This document shows, piece after piece, positions 54,526 to 62,305 of a stretch of 64,000 nucleotides of DNA. The notes under the pieces are model-generated. The model had not been told where the DNA came from. It searched no databases and was given only the letters and a program-made list of their open reading frames with translations. Origin of the DNA: Bacteroidota bacterium (GTDB lineage Bacteria; Bacteroidota; Ignavibacteria; UBA10030; UBA6906); contig JAUQWO010000034.1 in assembly GCA_030835135.1 (NCBI GenBank), positions 1 to 64,000 of the forward strand, read 5' to 3'. Every line of letters starts with the position of its first letter. Position 1 is the first letter of the stretch. The position numbers were made by a program, and so were the translations under genes.

Positions 54526-55019
54526 TCACCGGCACGATCCGTCCGCTCCGGCGGGCGGACAGGGAACCGATCCTCGGGCTCATCCGGGCCACGCAGGTGT
54601 TCTCCGATGACGAGGTCGCGATCGCTGCCGAACTGATCGATATCGTCCTCGACCGTCCGGACCAGAAGGACTACGAGATCGCGGTGTACGATGACGGGGA
54701 CGGACCGCTCGGGTACACGTGCATCGGTCCGACGCCCGGCACCGACGGGACCTACGATCTGTACTGGATCGCCGTCGACCCGGCAGTGCACGGCCGCGGC
54801 ATCGGACGGGAACTCGATCTTCATGTGGAACGTTCCGTCAGAGAGCGGCATGGACGTCTCATCGTTGCCGAGACGTCATCGACACCACGCTATGATGCAA
54901 CACGATTGTTTTACCAACGCCGGGGCTATGCAGAGCTCTCTCGTATCACGGACTACTACCGTCCGGGCGATGACCTCGTGGTCTACGGCAAATATCTTGT
55001 CTCACAACAGGGAGTGTGA
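54510..55019 (+). CDS. GNAT-family N-acetyltransferase
   Basis: The start ATG 54510 lies 16 nt inside the end of ATP-grasp gene 2. The 169-residue protein has the full GNAT fold: TIRPLRRADREPILGLI at the N-terminus, the central strands YEIAVYDDGDGPLGYTCIG and TYDLYWIAVDPAVHGRGIGREL, where HGRGIG is the acetyl-CoA pyrophosphate loop (Q/R-x-x-G-x-G/A). The C-terminal ATRLFYQRRGYAELSRITDYY is also standard. It transfers an acyl group, normally to an amine. Next to an aminomutase and two ligases the acceptor could be the beta-amino acid or the ligation product (inference). It is shorter than the known beta-lysine acetyltransferase AblB and I would not use that name. Confidence 0.85.
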   Translation: MEPAVITGTIRPLRRADREPILGLIRATQVFSDDEVAIAAELIDIVLDRPDQKDYEIAVYDDGDGPLGYTCIGPTPGTDGTYDLYWIAVDPAVHGRGIGRELDLHVERSVRERHGRLIVAETSSTPRYDATRLFYQRRGYAELSRITDYYRPGDDLVVYGKYLVSQQGV

Positions 55020-55028
55020 CAGGCACGC

Positions 55029-56165
55029 ATGGAACACTGGCAGGAAATGTTGCGGCAGAGTGTGGACAGCTCCAGGGACCTCGTCGAGAGGTTCGGTTTC
55101 AATACGGAACTTGCCAACAGCCTGAATCGTCTTTTTCATATCCGTATCAATCCGTACTACCTCAGTCTCATCCGGTATCCCGGCGATCCGATCTGGCTCC
55201 AGTGCATTCCGGACGCCAAGGAGCTCGAAGAGGACGGATTGCCGGAAGACCCGTTGGCAGAGGATTCGCACAGCCCGGTGCCCAGCATCGTCCACCGGTA
55301 CCCGGATCGGGTGCTGTTCCTGACCACGAGCCAGTGCTCGATGTACTGCCGCTTCTGCACGCGGAAGCGCAAGGTCGGCGACTCCAGCAAGATCAATATG
55401 AAGTACATCCAGGGGGGCATCGATTATATCGCCGCCCACCCGGAGATCCGGGACGTCATCATGTCGGGCGGTGATCCGCTGATGCTCACCGACTTCATGC
55501 TCGAGCGCATCATCTCCGGCCTGCGGGCGATCCCGCATGTCGAGATCATCCGTCTGGGCACCAAGATGCCGTGCGTGCTTCCGCAGCGCGTCACACCGAA
55601 GCTGGTGAAGATGCTCCGGAAGTACCATCCGATCTACATCAATACGCATTTCAACCACCCGTGGGAATGCACGCTGGAGGCCAAACGCGCCTGCGAAATG
55701 ATCGCGGACGCCGGCATCCCGCTGGGCAACCAGTCGGTCCTGATGAAGGGCGTGAACGACGACCCGGACGTGATGCTCGAACTCATGCGCAAGCTGCTGG
55801 CGATGCGGGTCCGCCCGTACTATCTGTACCAGGCCGACATCACCAAGGGTGCGAACCATTTCCGCACGCCGGTCAGCGTGGGGCTCAATATCATGGACAA
55901 ACTGCGTGGCCATACCTCCGGTCTGGCGATCCCGCAGTTCGTCATCGATGCCCCGGGCGGCGGTGGCAAGATCCCGCTCCTGCCGCAGTATGTGCTCGGA
56001 CGGAACGGCAATCAGATCATCCTCCGCAACTACAAGTACGACATCTATACCTATCCCGACGTGGAAGAGGATCCGAAGATCCCGACCCCCACGGTGGAGC
56101 GCCGGTTCACGCGGAAGAAGAAACGTACCGCGCCGGCCTATGCACCGGACGAGATGAAGGTGTAG
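55029..56165 (+). CDS. KamA-family radical SAM aminomutase, lysine-2,3-aminomutase type
   Basis: This 378-residue enzyme should move the alpha-amino group of an amino acid to the beta carbon using a 4Fe-4S cluster, SAM and PLP. The cluster cysteines are C103, C107 and C110 in CSMYCRFC. The PLP lysine is K314 in APGGGGKIPLLP. The two aspartates that bind the side-chain amine of lysine in lysine 2,3-aminomutase (D293 and D330 there, with PLP lysine 337) have counterparts D270 and D307 here with identical spacing (37 and 7). Glutamate 2,3-aminomutases have Lys and Asn at those places. L-lysine is therefore the predicted substrate. EF-P-modifying EpmB is shorter, and no epmA or efp gene is adjacent. 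It is the last gene of the operon, before a terminator-like hairpin. Confidence 0.88.
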   Translation: MEHWQEMLRQSVDSSRDLVERFGFNTELANSLNRLFHIRINPYYLSLIRYPGDPIWLQCIPDAKELEEDGLPEDPLAEDSHSPVPSIVHRYPDRVLFLTTSQCSMYCRFCTRKRKVGDSSKINMKYIQGGIDYIAAHPEIRDVIMSGGDPLMLTDFMLERIISGLRAIPHVEIIRLGTKMPCVLPQRVTPKLVKMLRKYHPIYINTHFNHPWECTLEAKRACEMIADAGIPLGNQSVLMKGVNDDPDVMLELMRKLLAMRVRPYYLYQADITKGANHFRTPVSVGLNIMDKLRGHTSGLAIPQFVIDAPGGGGKIPLLPQYVLGRNGNQIILRNYKYDIYTYPDVEEDPKIPTPTVERRFTRKKKRTAPAYAPDEMKV

Positions 56166-56192
56166 GATCCGGGAAAAGTCGGAGGAAGCGCC

Positions 56193-56229
56193 CACGAACG
56201 CCATCCCTCTCCGCGGGATGGCGTTCGTG
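56193..56229 (+). terminator. Hairpin terminator after the aminomutase gene
   Basis: A perfect 15-pair stem (56193-56207 with 56215-56229) with a 7-nt loop. Only CGTTTC follows, so the T-run is poor. Position after the last gene of the operon and before the dnaG promoter supports a terminator role. Confidence 0.6.
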
Positions 56230-56321
56230 CGTTTCGTGGCAGGCCCCTCTCCGCGCTCTTCTCTGTGTGCGGCCTTTCCTCTCCGATCCTCCCTATCCCG
56301 TCATCATGCTCAATCCCCGTG

Positions 56322-56350
56322 TTGCCTCCCCCCGTGGGAATGCGTACATT
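56322..56350 (+). promoter_or_regulatory. Promoter of dnaG, giving a leaderless message
   Basis: TTGCCT (56322-56327), 17 bp, TACATT (56345-56350). The dnaG ATG begins at 56356, only 6 nt after the -10 box, so transcription should start at or within a base or two of the start codon. Confidence 0.65.
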
Positions 56351-56355
56351 AATGA

Positions 56356-58227
56356 ATGCGCATTCCTGATTCCATCATCGACGACGTCCGCACCGCCTCC
56401 GATATCGTGGATGTCATCGGCGCGGTCGTTCGCCTGAAGAAACGCGGGAAGAATTTCCTCGGCCTCTGCCCCTTCCATCAGGAAAAGACCCCGTCGTTCA
56501 CCGTCAGTGCCGAAAAGCAGATGTTCCATTGCTTCGGCTGCGGTGTGGGCGGGAACGTATTTACCTTCGTGATGGAACACGAAAAGCTCACGTTCGTCGA
56601 GGCTGTGCGCGCTCTGGCCGAAAAGGCGGGGATCAGGATCCCGGAGCAGGGCGGGGATGACCGCGGGGAGAATACAGAACAGGAGCGCGTCCTGGCGATC
56701 CTGCGGCTGGCCGGACTCCGGTACCACGATCACCTCATGACCGGGACCGAGGGGAAACTTGCGCTCGAGTATTTCCGTCACCGCGGACTGACCGACGCCA
56801 CGATCGGCGCGTTCGGGCTGGGCTATGCCCTGAACTCCTGGGATGACCTGCTCTCGTTCGCCCGCCGCGAGGGGTTCGATCCGCCGATCCTCGAAAAGGC
56901 CGGACTGGTCGTCCGCCGCGAGGATGGCTCCGGGCACTACGACCGCTTCCGGGGCCGTGCAATGTTCCCGATCTTCTCGCCCGCCGGACGGGTGATCGCG
57001 TTCGGCGCGCGCAAGGTGCGCGAGGACGACCCTCTCGCCAAGTACATCAACTCTCCCGAGACCCCGGTCTATAACAAGAGCCGCGTGCTGTACGGACTCT
57101 CGCAGGCAAAGGACGCCATCCGCGACAAGGAGATGGGCCTGTTGGTGGAAGGGTACATGGACCTCATCACGCTCCACCAGGCGGGTTTCCAGAACGTGGT
57201 CGCGTCCAGCGGGACAGCACTCACCGTGGAACAGATCCAGCTCCTCGGCCGGTATACCAAGAGCGTCACGCTGGTCTATGATGCCGACTCTGCCGGTTCC
57301 AAGGCCACGTTGCGTGGCGGCGACCTCGTCCTGGAACAGGATATCGATGTGCGCGTGACGGAACTCCCTGCCGGCGAAGACCCGGATTCCTTCATCAGAA
57401 AGAACGGGGGCACAGCGTTCCAGACGCTCTTGGACGGTGCGGTGTCCTTTCTTGATTTCCGCGCACGCCAGATGAAGGCGGAGGGGCTCTTCACCACGCC
57501 CGAAGGAAAGGCGAGGGCCATGCGCGCGCTCGTGGAAACCGTGGCGCGGATGCGGGACGAACTCAAGCGTACGTTCTTCATCAAGCGGCTCGCGCAGGAG
57601 TACGACATCTACGAGAGCGTCCTGTTCCGGGAACTGGACAACGTTCTCGGGAAGCGGCAACCGGGCAGTGCGCGGCCCGAACGTCCTGCGGTACCAGCGG
57701 GCCATGCGGGCGTCTCCCCGTCAGCCCCCGCGGTCCGCCCGCCGGCGACCGGGGGAGGCATCCCCCCGATCGAACGGGACCTCCTCAAACTCATGCTCGA
57801 ACACGGCAGCGTGATGGTCCGGCATGTGTTCGAACACATGGACATGGCGATGATCACCTCCCCGACCGCGCGGGCGGTGATCGATGTGATCGTCCAGCAC
57901 GAAGAAGGCGGGGCGTTCTGGGATGCGGGAACGATCGTGGACCATCTGCAGGATCCGGTCCTCAAGCGCATCGTCACCGAACTCACCATCGCCCGGCACG
58001 AGATCAGTCCGGGGTGGCAGGCGATGGGTTCCGATCCGCCGGCGCCCGATCCCCGTGCGATGGCCGATGATTGCATCCTGCGGCTGCACGTGCAGGCGAT
58101 CGACGAGCGCATTGCCGAGACCTACCGGCTCATGAAGGATGCCCAGCTCCGGGGGGAGGATAGCACCGCCTTCCAGCAGGGGATCATGGATCTCCAGCGC
58201 CAGAAGAAGGAACTCCAGCGGCGCTAG
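56356..58227 (+). CDS. dnaG: DNA primase
   Basis: DnaG makes RNA primers at the replication fork. The 623-residue protein has the N-terminal CHC2 zinc finger (C38, H41, C59, C62 in CPFHQEKTPSF and HCFGCG), the RNA polymerase core (YALNSWDDLL, GRAMFPIFSPAGRVIAFGAR, KYINSPETPVYNKS) and the Toprim metal site (VEGYMDLITLHQAG, VYDADSAGSKA). A proline/alanine-rich linker (about 440-475) leads to a C-terminal helicase-binding domain. The usual macromolecular-synthesis partners rpsU and rpoD are not adjacent. The gene has its own promoter and no leader. Confidence 0.98.
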   Translation: MRIPDSIIDDVRTASDIVDVIGAVVRLKKRGKNFLGLCPFHQEKTPSFTVSAEKQMFHCFGCGVGGNVFTFVMEHEKLTFVEAVRALAEKAGIRIPEQGGDDRGENTEQERVLAILRLAGLRYHDHLMTGTEGKLALEYFRHRGLTDATIGAFGLGYALNSWDDLLSFARREGFDPPILEKAGLVVRREDGSGHYDRFRGRAMFPIFSPAGRVIAFGARKVREDDPLAKYINSPETPVYNKSRVLYGLSQAKDAIRDKEMGLLVEGYMDLITLHQAGFQNVVASSGTALTVEQIQLLGRYTKSVTLVYDADSAGSKATLRGGDLVLEQDIDVRVTELPAGEDPDSFIRKNGGTAFQTLLDGAVSFLDFRARQMKAEGLFTTPEGKARAMRALVETVARMRDELKRTFFIKRLAQEYDIYESVLFRELDNVLGKRQPGSARPERPAVPAGHAGVSPSAPAVRPPATGGGIPPIERDLLKLMLEHGSVMVRHVFEHMDMAMITSPTARAVIDVIVQHEEGGAFWDAGTIVDHLQDPVLKRIVTELTIARHEISPGWQAMGSDPPAPDPRAMADDCILRLHVQAIDERIAETYRLMKDAQLRGEDSTAFQQGIMDLQRQKKELQRR

Positions 58228-58251
58228 GTCGCCCCGGGCCCTCCTCCTTCA

Positions 58252-58280
58252 TTGAAATTGAGCCCCGGCAAGGGTATATT
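58252..58280 (+). promoter_or_regulatory. Promoter upstream of the family-9 glycosyltransferase gene
   Basis: TTGAAA (58252-58257), 17 bp, TATATT (58275-58280). Transcription near 58287 gives about 25 nt of leader to TTG 58312, containing GGAG. Confidence 0.65.
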
Positions 58281-58311
58281 GTAGCATGACGCACGCCGGA
58301 GCCCGTTCCTG

Positions 58312-59391
58312 TTGAGTGAACCCCGCAGAATCCTCGTGGTCCGCACCGACCGCCTCGGCGACGTCATTCTCACGCTTCCGATGCTCGCCGTGCTGCGCGC
58401 CCGCTATCCCGATGCCTGGCTGGGGATGCTTCTGAGCAGATACACGGGCGAGATCGTCCGGAACCACCCCCATGTGAATGCGTTCATATGGCATGACGAT
58501 GCCGGGGAACCACGGGCATCGTCCACCCTGATCGCTGAGGTCCGCGCGCAACGGTTCGATACTGTGTTCCTGGTCCACCCGACCCCACGGCTGGCATGGA
58601 TCATGGCGCGCGCGGGTATCCCGCAACGGATCGGGACGGGGTACCGGTATTATTCGGTGCTGATGACGCACCGGGTGTTCGAACACCGGAAAGACGCGAA
58701 GTATCACGAACTCGAGTACAACCTGCGGCTGCTCGGGGCACTCGATGCCGCGATCCAGACCGCGGGGGTGAAACCCGACTTCGGTCTGCGCCTGCAACCG
58801 GACGCCGTGGCCCGGATCGCCTCGGTCCTCCGCGAGAACACGATCGGAGAGCGCGAGCCCTTCGTCGTGATCCATCCGGGAAGCGGTGGCTCGGCGCGCG
58901 ATTGGCCCCTGCCCAGGTTCGGAGCACTGGGTGCGCGACTTGCGCGGGATCCGGGCATTCGCATCGTCGTGACCGGTGGACAGAGAGAATCGGATGCGGT
59001 TCATGCCGTCGTGAAGGATACCGGACCGCGGGCCATCCCGCTCGCCGGGGTGCTCTCGCTTCCCGAACTGGCGGCACTGTACGCGCGGGCGACGGTGGTC
59101 GTCGCGAATTCCACCGGTCCGCTGCATCTCGCCGCGGCCCTCGGTACGCCGGTCGTCGGGATCTACCCCCAGCTCACGCCGATGAGTCCGGCGCGCTGGG
59201 GCCCATACACGGAGAGGAAACGCGTGCTCGTGCCGGATGCACCGGTGGACTGCCGGATGTGCCGGAAGGGCGAACGGTGCGTCTGCATTGAATCCATTAC
59301 GGTCGATCAGGTCCATGACGCAACGCGGTCATTCATTTCACACACCAGCCAGGATGGCACCCGGGAGGGGATGCATGCACAACAGGGGTAG
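58312..59391 (+). CDS. Glycosyltransferase family 9 (heptosyltransferase-like)
   Basis: A GT-B enzyme of 359 residues, TTG start at 58312. The acceptor domain opens RILVVRTDRLGDVILTLPML, the classic heptosyltransferase motif, and the donor domain contains FVVIHPGSGGSARDWPLPRF, VVTGGQRES and VVANSTGPLHLAAALGTPVVGIYP. Such enzymes add heptose or a related sugar to the LPS core. The C-terminal region carries a cysteine cluster (CRMCRKGERCVC), as seen in some bacterial members, possibly structural. No ADP-heptose genes are adjacent, so the exact sugar is open. The next gene overlaps its end by 17 nt. Confidence 0.9.
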   Translation: MSEPRRILVVRTDRLGDVILTLPMLAVLRARYPDAWLGMLLSRYTGEIVRNHPHVNAFIWHDDAGEPRASSTLIAEVRAQRFDTVFLVHPTPRLAWIMARAGIPQRIGTGYRYYSVLMTHRVFEHRKDAKYHELEYNLRLLGALDAAIQTAGVKPDFGLRLQPDAVARIASVLRENTIGEREPFVVIHPGSGGSARDWPLPRFGALGARLARDPGIRIVVTGGQRESDAVHAVVKDTGPRAIPLAGVLSLPELAALYARATVVVANSTGPLHLAAALGTPVVGIYPQLTPMSPARWGPYTERKRVLVPDAPVDCRMCRKGERCVCIESITVDQVHDATRSFISHTSQDGTREGMHAQQG

Positions 59392-60382
59392 GATGGCGGA
59401 GCTCCGCCTGTGGATCTCGCGGTTCGGGCTTGCGGCTCTTCTGATCATGCTCGCCGTGTTCGTTCTGGACGCGCAGACACAGAAGAAGGCGCCGCCGAAG
59501 AAAAAGCCGACCGCCGCGCAGCGTGCAGCACTGGCGAAGGCCGACAGTCTCCGCAAAGTGCGGCAGGCCGATTCGCTCCGTGCCGTGGCCCGCGCATGGG
59601 CCATCGCCGATTCCACGCGCCGGGCCGATTCCCTTGCGCGGCGGGCGGCGGAACTTGCGCGTATACCGCGGTACCGGACCATCAAACAGAATGCCTTCGG
59701 GGTCGGCGAACGACTGGTGTTCGATGTGAACTACGGCATGGTGACCGCTGGCGAGGCGTTCATGACCGTCGCACGCACCGATTCGATGTTCGGAAGGAAA
59801 GTGTACCGCATCGAGTTCGGCGTGAATTCGCTGCCGAGCTTCTCGTGGATCTACAAGGTCGAGGACCGGTATCTGACGTTCATCGATGTCGAAGCCATCG
59901 CGCCGCTCCGTTTCGAACAGCATATCCGGGAAGGGGGTTACAGCCGCGATTTCACGGCCGACTTCGATCAGATGCGGCACGTGGCACGGACGTCCGAAGG
60001 GGAGCACCCGATACCCCCGTATGTCCACGACATCCTTTCCGCATTCTATTTCGCGCGGATCGTGGACTACTCCAAATTCGCTGTCGGCGATACCATCGGG
60101 TTGCACAATTTCTACAAGGACAAGAGCCATGAGCTCATCGTCCGATTCCTTGGCCGCCAGGAACTGGAGATCGAGGCGGGGACGTTCCGGACCATCGTGG
60201 TGGAGCCCCTCGTGAAGGAGGGCGGACTGTTCAAGAGCGAAGGACGCATCGTCATCTGGCTCACGGACGACGAACGCAAGGTGCCGGTCCGGGTGAACAC
60301 GAAGGTGGTGATCGGCTCCATCGACGTGGAGCTGCGCGAATACTACGGGATCAACGGCCCGTTGCCTTCCCGGATCAAGTAG
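59375..60382 (+). CDS. Exported DUF3108-like protein
   Basis: ATG 59375 has GGAGG 6 nt upstream; ATG 59393 is an alternative. The 335-residue product has a signal peptide or anchor (about 8-33, ending LDAQ). A lysine/alanine/arginine-rich, probably helical, low-complexity stretch follows (about 35-95). From about 100 on the body fits the DUF3108 pattern: FGVGERLVFDVNYGMVTAGEAFMTV, YRIEFGVNSLPSFSWIYKVEDRYLTFID, LEIEAGTFRTIVVEPLVKEGGLFKSEGRIVIWLTDDERKVPV. These beta-rich periplasmic proteins have no settled function; a role in envelope lipid or polysaccharide handling is often suspected. It is cotranscribed with the glycosyltransferase. Confidence 0.75.
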   Translation: MHNRGRMAELRLWISRFGLAALLIMLAVFVLDAQTQKKAPPKKKPTAAQRAALAKADSLRKVRQADSLRAVARAWAIADSTRRADSLARRAAELARIPRYRTIKQNAFGVGERLVFDVNYGMVTAGEAFMTVARTDSMFGRKVYRIEFGVNSLPSFSWIYKVEDRYLTFIDVEAIAPLRFEQHIREGGYSRDFTADFDQMRHVARTSEGEHPIPPYVHDILSAFYFARIVDYSKFAVGDTIGLHNFYKDKSHELIVRFLGRQELEIEAGTFRTIVVEPLVKEGGLFKSEGRIVIWLTDDERKVPVRVNTKVVIGSIDVELREYYGINGPLPSRIK

Positions 60383-60401
60383 TCCATTTTCAGGAGGCGG
60401 T

Positions 60402-61361
60402 ATGCCCAGACATCCACGTGCGGACCTGTCGAAGGTCACCACGATCTCCATCCGCTCGCGGGAGAGCAAGGTCTCCCCGCGGCTGTTCGCCGTCCCGTTC
60501 GACGGCACCCAGGATTCGTTCAGTCTGTTCATGAAAGGGCTGCCGGATATCCTTGTCGCAAAGGACCTCCGGGGGCTTGTCCGCGATATCGCGCAGGCGC
60601 GCAAGAAGGGCAAGCCGGTGGTGCTGATGATGGGTGCCCATGTGATCAAAGTGGGGCTTGCGCCGGTCATCATCGATCTCATGGAGAAGAACGTCATCAC
60701 CGCTCTGGCGATGAACAGTGCCGCTGCCATCCACGACGTGGAGACCGCGCTTTTCGGGCAGACCTCGGAGGATGTGGCGGCGAACATGATGGACGGCCGG
60801 TTCGGCATGGCACGCGAAACGGGCGACTTCATCAACGGCACGCTCTCGAGTTCGGTGCTCACGGGCGATGAGGGGTATGGCGAGGCACTCGGCCAGCAGT
60901 TGCTGAAGGTCAAGGCGAGAAATGCCCGGGTGAGCATCCTGGCGTCCGCGGCGCGTCTGGGGATTCCCGCGACCGTGCACGCGGCGATCGGCACCGACAT
61001 CATTCACCAGCAGCCGACGATGAACGGCGCGGCCACCGGCGAGATGTCGATGCGCGACTTCACCACCCTGGCCGCCGTCTGTGGCAAACTCACCGGCGGA
61101 GGCGTGGTCCTGAACGTCGGCAGTGCCGTGATCATGCCCGAGGTGTTCCTCAAAGCCCTCACGGTGGCACGGAACCTCGGCGCGAAGGCGCGTGGGTTCA
61201 CGACCGCGGTGTTCGATATGAATTCCCACTACCGTCCGACGATGAACGTGCAACGGCGTCCGACCCAGGACGGGGGCAAGGGACTCTATATCACCGGACA
61301 CCACGAGATCATGATCCCGTTGCTGGCGGCGATGGTGATCACGGAGCTTGGCAATGACTGA
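60402..61361 (+). CDS. Deoxyhypusine-synthase-like protein lacking the catalytic lysine
   Basis: A 319-residue cytoplasmic protein, start ATG 60402 with AGGAGG upstream. I do not recognise a named family, but the order of motifs resembles the deoxyhypusine synthase/homospermidine synthase fold. HVIKVGLAPVIIDLMEKN is followed by a loop and AAAIHDVETALFG, then LGIPATVHAAIGTDIIHQ, then GGGVVLNVGSAVIMPEVFLKAL. In deoxyhypusine synthase the last block carries the active-site lysine (GGGVVKHH); here it reads NVGSAVIMPE, without lysine. If the fold call is right, chemistry must differ. The C-terminal GKGLYITGHHEIMIPLL is striking and highly patterned. It overlaps the CPBP protease gene by 14 nt. Confidence 0.55.
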   Translation: MPRHPRADLSKVTTISIRSRESKVSPRLFAVPFDGTQDSFSLFMKGLPDILVAKDLRGLVRDIAQARKKGKPVVLMMGAHVIKVGLAPVIIDLMEKNVITALAMNSAAAIHDVETALFGQTSEDVAANMMDGRFGMARETGDFINGTLSSSVLTGDEGYGEALGQQLLKVKARNARVSILASAARLGIPATVHAAIGTDIIHQQPTMNGAATGEMSMRDFTTLAAVCGKLTGGGVVLNVGSAVIMPEVFLKALTVARNLGAKARGFTTAVFDMNSHYRPTMNVQRRPTQDGGKGLYITGHHEIMIPLLAAMVITELGND

Positions 61362-62295
61362 TCCCGCGCAGGCACCTGCTCCGTCCCCGGAGGCATCCCC
61401 GGCACCCGTGATGGCCCCCGCTCCCCGTGCACCGTTCTTCCGGCGGCTGAGTCCGGTGGCATTCGTCATCCTGACCCTGATCGGTGTGTTCATCCTGTAC
61501 CAGATCGTCGCGGGCGGCATCCTGCTCGTGCTCGTCGGCGGCGATATTACCACCGATACCGTCGGTGTCGTCCGGTGGTCCACCGTGATCGGTCAGCTCC
61601 TCTTCCTGCTGGTGCCCACGCTCCTCCTGACGCATCTCCGGTATGGCAAGATCCTGGAGCCGCTCCGGTTCCGGCGGATCGACCCGCTGCAGTTGCTCGT
61701 GGTGCTCGTCGGCATCCTCGCGCTGCAGCAGGTGTTGCAGGGTTATATGATGCTGCAGGAGTCGATCCCGGTGCCGGCGGCGCTCGAACGGATCCTCATC
61801 CCGATCAGGCAGATGATGGAATCGATGCTGCGGATCCTCCTCACCGTCCACTCGACCGGTGAGTTCTTTCTGGTGCTGGTGATGGTTGCCGTCGTCCCCG
61901 CGGTTGCGGAAGAGATCCTGTTCCGTGGCCTGGTGCAGGGCGACCTGGAACGGTCGATCGGCGGATGGAAGAGCGCGCTGGTGGCGGGCGTCGTGTTCGG
62001 CGTGTACCATCTGAACCCGTTCAACCTGGTGCCCATCGTGGTGATCGGCATCGTGTTCGGACTCATCGTGTTTCGATCCGGCAACATCCTGTTGGCGATG
62101 GCCGCGCACTTCCTGAACAACGCGATCGCCGTGCTCGCGGTGTGGATCGGCGTGGCGGACGATTTCCTGTTCCTTGCGCCGCAGGGGGCGCCTCCGGCCT
62201 CGCTGGCCGCGATGAACACGCTCGTCTGCGCCGTGGTATTTCTGGCGCTAATGTGGTACTTTATTCGCATCACACGAAGACCCGTACAAGCCTGA
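61348..62295 (+). CDS. CPBP-family (CAAX protease/Abi) intramembrane metalloprotease
   Basis: A 315-residue membrane protein with a proline/alanine-rich N-terminus (about 1-25) and about eight helices. The three CPBP motifs are present in order: EEILFRGLVQGDLE (EExxxR), VVFGVYHLNPFN (FxxxH) and MAAHFLNNAIA (HxxxN). These form the metal-dependent protease site of the Rce1-like family. Bacterial members have varied roles, including processing of peptides and phage-related functions; the substrate here is not visible. The start overlaps the deoxyhypusine-synthase-like gene, and cdsA follows after 10 bp. Confidence 0.9.
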   Translation: MAMTDPAQAPAPSPEASPAPVMAPAPRAPFFRRLSPVAFVILTLIGVFILYQIVAGGILLVLVGGDITTDTVGVVRWSTVIGQLLFLLVPTLLLTHLRYGKILEPLRFRRIDPLQLLVVLVGILALQQVLQGYMMLQESIPVPAALERILIPIRQMMESMLRILLTVHSTGEFFLVLVMVAVVPAVAEEILFRGLVQGDLERSIGGWKSALVAGVVFGVYHLNPFNLVPIVVIGIVFGLIVFRSGNILLAMAAHFLNNAIAVLAVWIGVADDFLFLAPQGAPPASLAAMNTLVCAVVFLALMWYFIRITRRPVQA

Positions 62296-62305
62296 CCGGA
62301 ACATC

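Noticed and set aside
54510-55019. Beta-lysine N-acetyltransferase AblB for the GNAT
   Set aside because: It is adjacent to a lysine aminomutase as in ablAB, but at 169 residues it is much shorter than AblB, and the two ligases are not part of that osmolyte pathway.
55029-56165. EF-P beta-lysylation enzyme EpmB for the aminomutase
   Set aside because: No epmA-type ligase or efp gene is adjacent, the protein is longer than EpmB, and the neighbours are ATP-grasp ligases.
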